A model generated the notes under the pieces. The model was given only the letters and a program-made list of their open reading frames with translations, was not told the origin of the DNA and searched no databases. A program made the position numbers and the translations under genes. From the NCBI GenBank assembly GCA_934376955.1, contig CAKRPJ010000034.1, positions 1 to 25,386 of the forward strand: a stretch of 25,386 nt of DNA. Reading direction: 5' to 3'. The DNA comes from CAKRPJ01 sp934376955 (GTDB lineage: Bacteria; Bacillota; Clostridia; Lachnospirales; Lachnospiraceae). Below, in pieces: positions 21,766-25,386 of this stretch (the first letter of the stretch is position 1; each line of letters opens with the position of its first letter).

Positions 21766-22611
21766 ATGGGAATCAAAACCTATAACCCATATACACCTTC
21801 CAGAAGAAACATGACTGGCTCTGATTTCTCCGAGATCACAAAGACAACTCCGGAAAAATCCTTAGTAGTTTCTTTAAAGAAGAACGCTGGCCGTAACAAT
21901 CAGGGTAAGATCACTGTTAGACATCAGGGCGGCGGAAACAGAAAGAAATACAGAATCGTTGACTTTAAGAGAAATTCCAAAGATGGAATTCCGGCAACAG
22001 TAGTTGGTATCGAATACGATCCGAACAGAAGCGCAAACATCGCTCTGATCTGCTATGCAGACGGCGAGAAGGCATATATCCTTGCACCGCAGGGTCTTAC
22101 CGATGGTATGAAGGTAATGAGCGGCGAGCACGCAGAGGCTAAGGTTGGCAACTGCTTACCGTTATCCATGATCCCGGTCGGCGCACAGGTACACAACATT
22201 GAGTTACTTCCAGGCAAGGGCGGCCAGTTGGTTCGTTCCGCAGGAAACGCAGCTCAGTTAATGGCTAAAGAAGGAAAATACGCAACACTTCGTTTACCTT
22301 CCGGTGAAATGAGAATGGTTCCGATCGAGTGCCGCGCAACCGTAGGCGTTGTTGGTAACGGCGATCACAACCTTGTTAAGATTGGTAAAGCTGGTAGAAA
22401 ACGTCACATGGGCATCCGTCCGACAGTCCGCGGTTCCGTTATGAACCCGAATGACCATCCGCATGGTGGTGGTGAAGGTAAGACCGGTATCGGCCGTCCG
22501 GGTCCGTGCACACCGTGGGGCAAGCCTGCTCTTGGTCTTAAGACTAGAAAGAAAAACAAACAGTCTAACAAGTTGATCGTAAGAAGAAGAAACGGTAAGG
22601 CGATTTCATAA
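21766..22611 (+). CDS. rplB: 50S ribosomal protein L2
   Basis: Core 23S rRNA-binding protein near the peptidyl transferase centre, important for subunit association; 281 residues. MGIKTYNPYTPSRRNMTGSD at the start and MNPNDHPHGGGEGKTGIGR near the C-terminus, with the conserved His, are diagnostic. AAAGGAG lies 6 nt upstream. rpsS begins 18 nt after it. Confidence 0.99.
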   Translation: MGIKTYNPYTPSRRNMTGSDFSEITKTTPEKSLVVSLKKNAGRNNQGKITVRHQGGGNRKKYRIVDFKRNSKDGIPATVVGIEYDPNRSANIALICYADGEKAYILAPQGLTDGMKVMSGEHAEAKVGNCLPLSMIPVGAQVHNIELLPGKGGQLVRSAGNAAQLMAKEGKYATLRLPSGEMRMVPIECRATVGVVGNGDHNLVKIGKAGRKRHMGIRPTVRGSVMNPNDHPHGGGEGKTGIGRPGPCTPWGKPALGLKTRKKNKQSNKLIVRRRNGKAIS

Positions 22612-22629
22612 TCGATAGGAGGTAAAACG

Positions 22630-22911
22630 ATGGCTCGTTCACTTAAAAAAGGACCATTTGCTGATGCTAGCTTACTGAAAAAGGTAGACGCTATGAACGA
22701 GGCAGGACAGAAGCAGGTTATCAAGACCTGGTCCCGCCGTTCCACGATCTTCCCGCAGATGGTTGGTCATACAATCGCAGTACATGATGGAAGAAAGCAT
22801 GTACCGGTATACGTAACAGAAGATATGGTAGGACATAAGCTCGGTGAGTTCGTTGCCACAAGAACTTACAGAGGCCATGGAAAAGACGAGAAGAAGTCCG
22901 GACGTAAATAA
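22630..22911 (+). CDS. rpsS: 30S ribosomal protein S19
   Basis: Small-subunit head protein near the A-site finger; 93 residues. MARSLKKGPFADASLLKKV and TWSRRSTIFPQMVGHTIAVH are typical. TAGGAGG precedes the ATG. rplV follows after 29 nt. Confidence 0.99.
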   Translation: MARSLKKGPFADASLLKKVDAMNEAGQKQVIKTWSRRSTIFPQMVGHTIAVHDGRKHVPVYVTEDMVGHKLGEFVATRTYRGHGKDEKKSGRK

Positions 22912-22940
22912 TAGATACGCTTTGAAAGGAGGTTTTATCA

Positions 22941-23327
22941 ATGGCTAAGGGACATAGAAGTCAGATTAAGAGAGAAAGAAATGCTCAGAAGGATACAAGA
23001 CCATCTGCAAAGCTGTCTTATGCAAGAGTATCCGTTCAGAAAGCATGCTTCGTTTTAGATGCCATCAGAGGCAAGGATGTGCAGACTGCACTTGGTATTG
23101 TAACTTACAATCCCAGATATGCTTCTAGTTTAATAGAGAAATTATTAAAATCAGCAATCGCAAACGCTGAAAATAACAACGGTATGAGTGCCGAGAACCT
23201 GTATGTGGAGGAGTGCTACGCAAACAAGGGACCGACCATGAAGAGAGTAAAACCGAGAGCACAGGGCAGAGCTTACAGAATCGAAAAGAGAATGAGCCAC
23301 ATCACGATTGTGCTGAACGAGAAATAG
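22941..23327 (+). CDS. rplV: 50S ribosomal protein L22
   Basis: A 128-residue protein whose beta-hairpin lines the exit tunnel beside L4 and is a common site of macrolide-resistance changes. ARVSVQKACFVLDAIRGKDV and the hairpin GPTMKRVKPRAQGRAYRI are intact with no visible insertion. AAAGGAGG precedes the ATG. rpsC starts 9 nt downstream. Confidence 0.99.
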   Translation: MAKGHRSQIKRERNAQKDTRPSAKLSYARVSVQKACFVLDAIRGKDVQTALGIVTYNPRYASSLIEKLLKSAIANAENNNGMSAENLYVEECYANKGPTMKRVKPRAQGRAYRIEKRMSHITIVLNEK

Positions 23328-23336
23328 GAGGCAGTT

Positions 23337-23993
23337 ATGGGACAGAAAGTTAATCCACACGGCATGAGAGTCGGTGTTATTAAAGACTGGGATTCCAGAT
23401 GGTATGCTGAAGCTGATTTTGCTGACAACCTCATCGAGGATCAGAAGATCAGAACATATCTTAAAAAGAGATTATACAGCGCTGGTATTGCCAAAATCGA
23501 GATCGAGCGCGCTTCTGACAGAGTAAAGATCATTGTTCACACTGCTAAGCCGGGCGTTGTTATCGGTAAGGGCGGCGCTGAGATCGAGAAGTTAAAAGCA
23601 GAGCTCCAGAAGATGACAGACAAGAAGCTGTTTGTAGATATTAAAGAGATCAAGAGACCGGATCGTGACGCTCAGCTCGTTGCAGAGTCCATCGCTCAGC
23701 AGCTTGAGAACCGTGTATCCTTCCGTCGTGCAATGAAGTCCACAATGTCCAGATCAATGAAGGCTGGCGTTATGGGTATCAAGACAGCAGTTGGCGGACG
23801 TCTTGGCGGCGCTGATATCGCTCGTACAGAGTTCTACAGCGAAGGAACAATCCCGCTTCAGACATTAAGAGCAGATATTGACTATGGATTCGCAGAAGCA
23901 GATACAACCTACGGCAAGCTTGGCGTAAAGGTTTGGATCTACAAGGGCGAGGTACTTCCTACTAAGGGAAATAAGGAAGGGAGCGATAAATAA
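23337..23993 (+). CDS. rpsC: 30S ribosomal protein S3
   Basis: mRNA-entry protein of the 30S head; 218 residues. MGQKVNPHGMRVGVIKDW, the KH-domain loop VVIGKGGAEIEKL, and the C-terminal domain with GRLGGADIARTEFYSEG are standard. The AGGAGG site overlaps the rplV stop. Its TAA shares one base with the rplP ATG (TAATG). Confidence 0.99.
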   Translation: MGQKVNPHGMRVGVIKDWDSRWYAEADFADNLIEDQKIRTYLKKRLYSAGIAKIEIERASDRVKIIVHTAKPGVVIGKGGAEIEKLKAELQKMTDKKLFVDIKEIKRPDRDAQLVAESIAQQLENRVSFRRAMKSTMSRSMKAGVMGIKTAVGGRLGGADIARTEFYSEGTIPLQTLRADIDYGFAEADTTYGKLGVKVWIYKGEVLPTKGNKEGSDK

Positions 23994-24430
23994 TGTTAAT
24001 GCCTAAGAGAGTAAAGCGCCGCAAACAGTTCCGTGGAACTATGGCTGGTAAGGCTTTAAGAGGAAATACAATCTCCAACGGTGAGTTTGGCCTTGTTGCT
24101 ACTGAGCCGTGCTGGATCAAATCCAATCAGATCGAGGCAGCCCGTATTGCCATGACCCGTTACATCAAACGTGGTGGTAAAGTATGGATCAAGATTTTCC
24201 CGGACAAACCGGTTACTGCAAAGCCAGCTGAAACTCGTATGGGTTCCGGTAAAGGCGCTCTTGAATACTGGGTAGCAGTTGTTAAGCCGGGCCGCGTTAT
24301 GTTTGAGATCGCTGGCGTTCCGGAGGAGACTGCAAGAGAGGCACTTCGTCTCGCTATGCACAAGCTGCCCTGTAAGTGTAAGATTGTTTCTAAAGCAGAT
24401 TTAGAAGGCGGTGATAACAGTGAAAACTAA
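23993..24430 (+). CDS. rplP: 50S ribosomal protein L16
   Basis: A 145-residue protein that helps position tRNA at the A site. MLMPKRVKRRKQFRG, RYIKRGGKVWIKIFPDKPVT and ETRMGSGKGALEYWVA are diagnostic. The start at 23993 overlaps the rpsC stop; an in-frame ATG at 23999 is less likely because family members usually begin MLxPKR. The 3' end overlaps rpmC by 11 nt. Confidence 0.99.
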   Translation: MLMPKRVKRRKQFRGTMAGKALRGNTISNGEFGLVATEPCWIKSNQIEAARIAMTRYIKRGGKVWIKIFPDKPVTAKPAETRMGSGKGALEYWVAVVKPGRVMFEIAGVPEETAREALRLAMHKLPCKCKIVSKADLEGGDNSEN

Positions 24431-24629
24431 TAAGTATGTAGAAGAATTAAATGCAAAGACAGCTGCAGAGTTAAATGAAGAATTAGTTGCAGCGAAGAAG
24501 GAACTCTTTAACCTGAGATTCCAGAACGCAACCAATCAGTTAGATAACACAAGCAGAATCAAAGAGGTTCGCAAGAACATTGCTAGAATTCAGACTGTTA
24601 TCACAGAGAAGGCAAAGGTTGCTAACTAA
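24420..24629 (+). CDS. rpmC: 50S ribosomal protein L29
   Basis: A small helical protein at the tunnel exit; 69 residues with a GTG start. GTG 24420 gives the usual N-terminus MKTNKYVEELN; an upstream in-frame GTG at 24411 has almost no spacing from AAGG at 24405. KELFNLRFQNATNQLDN is the family core. It overlaps the end of rplP by 11 nt. Confidence 0.97.
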   Translation: MKTNKYVEELNAKTAAELNEELVAAKKELFNLRFQNATNQLDNTSRIKEVRKNIARIQTVITEKAKVAN

Positions 24630-24631
24630 TT

Positions 24632-24697
24632 CATGACAGCCTGCCCCTGCATCAGGCAGAGTATATGGCCGCTGTTATGACACGCGCCGACGCGTGT
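24632..24697 (+). promoter_or_regulatory. Structured intergenic RNA between rpmC and rpsQ
   Basis: CATGACAGC (24632-24640) pairs with GCTGTTATG (24671-24679, one G-U), enclosing CTGCC/GGCAG (24641-24659). It is followed directly by the perfect hairpin ACACGCG-CCGA-CGCGTGT (24680-24697). The second hairpin has no T-run, so it is not a terminator. Function unknown. Confidence 0.55.
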
Positions 24698-24730
24698 AAC
24701 AAAGCGAATATTGAAAGGAGATCATCCGTC

Positions 24731-24985
24731 GTGGAAAGAAATCTTAGAAAAACACGTACTGGTAAGGTAGTTAGCAACAAGATGGACAAGACGATCGTAG
24801 TTGCTATCGAGAACCACGTAAAACATCCGTTAATCGGAAAGATCGTTAAGAGAACATACAAGTTAAAAGCACATGATGAGAACAATGAGTGCAATATCGG
24901 CGATACAGTTAAAGTGATGGAAACAAGACCGTTATCCAAGGATAAGAGATGGAGACTTGTTGAAATCATCGAAAAGGCAAGATAA
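24731..24985 (+). CDS. rpsQ: 30S ribosomal protein S17
   Basis: Primary 16S rRNA-binding protein; 84 residues. GTG 24731 gives the family N-terminus MERNLRKTRTGKVVSNKMDK and follows AAAGGAG by 10 nt. An upstream in-frame ATG at 24665 would add 22 residues encoded by the hairpin region and is rejected. The C-terminus METRPLSKDKRWRLVEII is typical. Confidence 0.98.
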   Translation: MERNLRKTRTGKVVSNKMDKTIVVAIENHVKHPLIGKIVKRTYKLKAHDENNECNIGDTVKVMETRPLSKDKRWRLVEIIEKAR

Positions 24986-25018
24986 TTCGAGAGTGAAATC
25001 GAGGAAGGAGTATCAAGC

Positions 25019-25386
25019 ATGATTCAGCAGGAATCCAGATTAAAGGTTGCTGATAACACCGGTGCAAGAGAGCTTCTCTGCATCCGCGTTATGGGCGGTT
25101 CTACAAGAAGATATGCTAATATCGGTGACATCATCGTTGCTTCCGTTAAAGATGCAACACCAGGCGGCGTTGTAAAGAAAGGCGATGTTGTTAAGGCCGT
25201 TGTAGTTCGTACAGTAAAAGGCGCACGTCGTAAAGACGGTTCCTATATCAAATTTGATGAGAATGCGGCAGTTATTATCAAAGACGATAAGACTCCGAAG
25301 GGAACCCGTATTTTTGGGCCGGTTGCAAGAGAGCTTCGTGAGAAACAGTTCATGAAGATCGTATCTCTGGCTCCGGAAGTATTATA
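25019..25386 (+). CDS. rplN: 50S ribosomal protein L14 (stop codon cut by window edge)
   Basis: 23S rRNA-binding protein at the subunit interface. It begins MIQQESRLKVADNTGARELL after AAGGAG (25005-25010) and reads through GSYIKFDENAAVIIKDD to SLAPEVL, exactly 122 codons, the usual length. The window ends on the first two bases (TA) of what should be the stop codon, so the protein is complete but the feature is formally partial. Confidence 0.98.
   Translation, partial: MIQQESRLKVADNTGARELLCIRVMGGSTRRYANIGDIIVASVKDATPGGVVKKGDVVKAVVVRTVKGARRKDGSYIKFDENAAVIIKDDKTPKGTRIFGPVARELREKQFMKIVSLAPEVL

Noticed and set aside
24665..24730. Longer start for rpsQ at ATG 24665
   Set aside because: It would encode the two hairpins as an N-terminal extension that S17 proteins do not have; GTG 24731 has a proper AAAGGAG.

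Overview
The window looks like the chromosome of an anaerobic, spore-forming Firmicute of the Lachnospiraceae type (class Clostridia). The reasons are a complete spoIIIAA-AH cluster, Clostridia-like ribosomal proteins, strong AGGAGG ribosome binding sites with frequent GTG and TTG starts, moderate GC content, a FatA-type acyl-ACP thioesterase, and a FolD variant of the monofunctional kind. Apart from a possible transposon remnant at the left edge, all genes appear to be core chromosomal genes, and all 35 supported coding genes plus the tRNA lie on the + strand.

Layout. (1) 1-339 has no gene. It holds a hairpin-rich end that resembles the right end of an IS200/IS605-family element, then a good sigma-A promoter. 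(2) 355-4533 holds folD and a YdcZ-like small DMT membrane protein, each closed by an intrinsic terminator, then an apparent operon of comEA, an orphan OmpR-type response regulator, a GNAT acetyltransferase and rlmH, ended by a terminator. (3) 4534-4872 is non-coding and packed with hairpin modules. (4) 4873-9902 is the eight-gene spoIIIA operon for the mother-cell half of the sporulation channel. (5) 9932-10154 is tRNA-Gln(CUG) with promoter, terminator and a large palindrome. (6) 10291-12271 holds an acyl-ACP thioesterase, cvfB and ridA. (7) 12532-13635 encodes an MsmK/MalK-like ABC ATPase whose Walker A is intact but whose other catalytic motifs are all substituted. (8) 13834-19121 is a compact cluster of a CdaR/PucR-type regulator, ftsE, ftsX, an EnvC/PcsB-like M23 peptidase and a CtpA-like S41 protease. 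It appears to couple division and cell-wall hydrolysis to a ligand-sensing regulator. (9) 19414 to the end is the S10 ribosomal protein operon from rpsJ to rplN. rplN lacks only the last base of its stop codon.

The most unusual items are the apparently catalytically dead MsmK-like ATPase, standing alone next to a CdaR-type regulator and free of transporter genes; four separate structured RNA regions inside the S10 operon (before rpsJ, rplC, rplB and rpsQ), one of them with a probable internal promoter; the hairpin-module cluster between rlmH and spoIIIAA; a FolD lacking the cyclohydrolase Lys and Gln; and a tandem 17-bp dyad repeat in front of the CdaR-type gene. No CRISPR array, prophage, rRNA gene or intact transposase gene was seen. 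All calls come from reading the sequence and from remembered family motifs; no database search was run.
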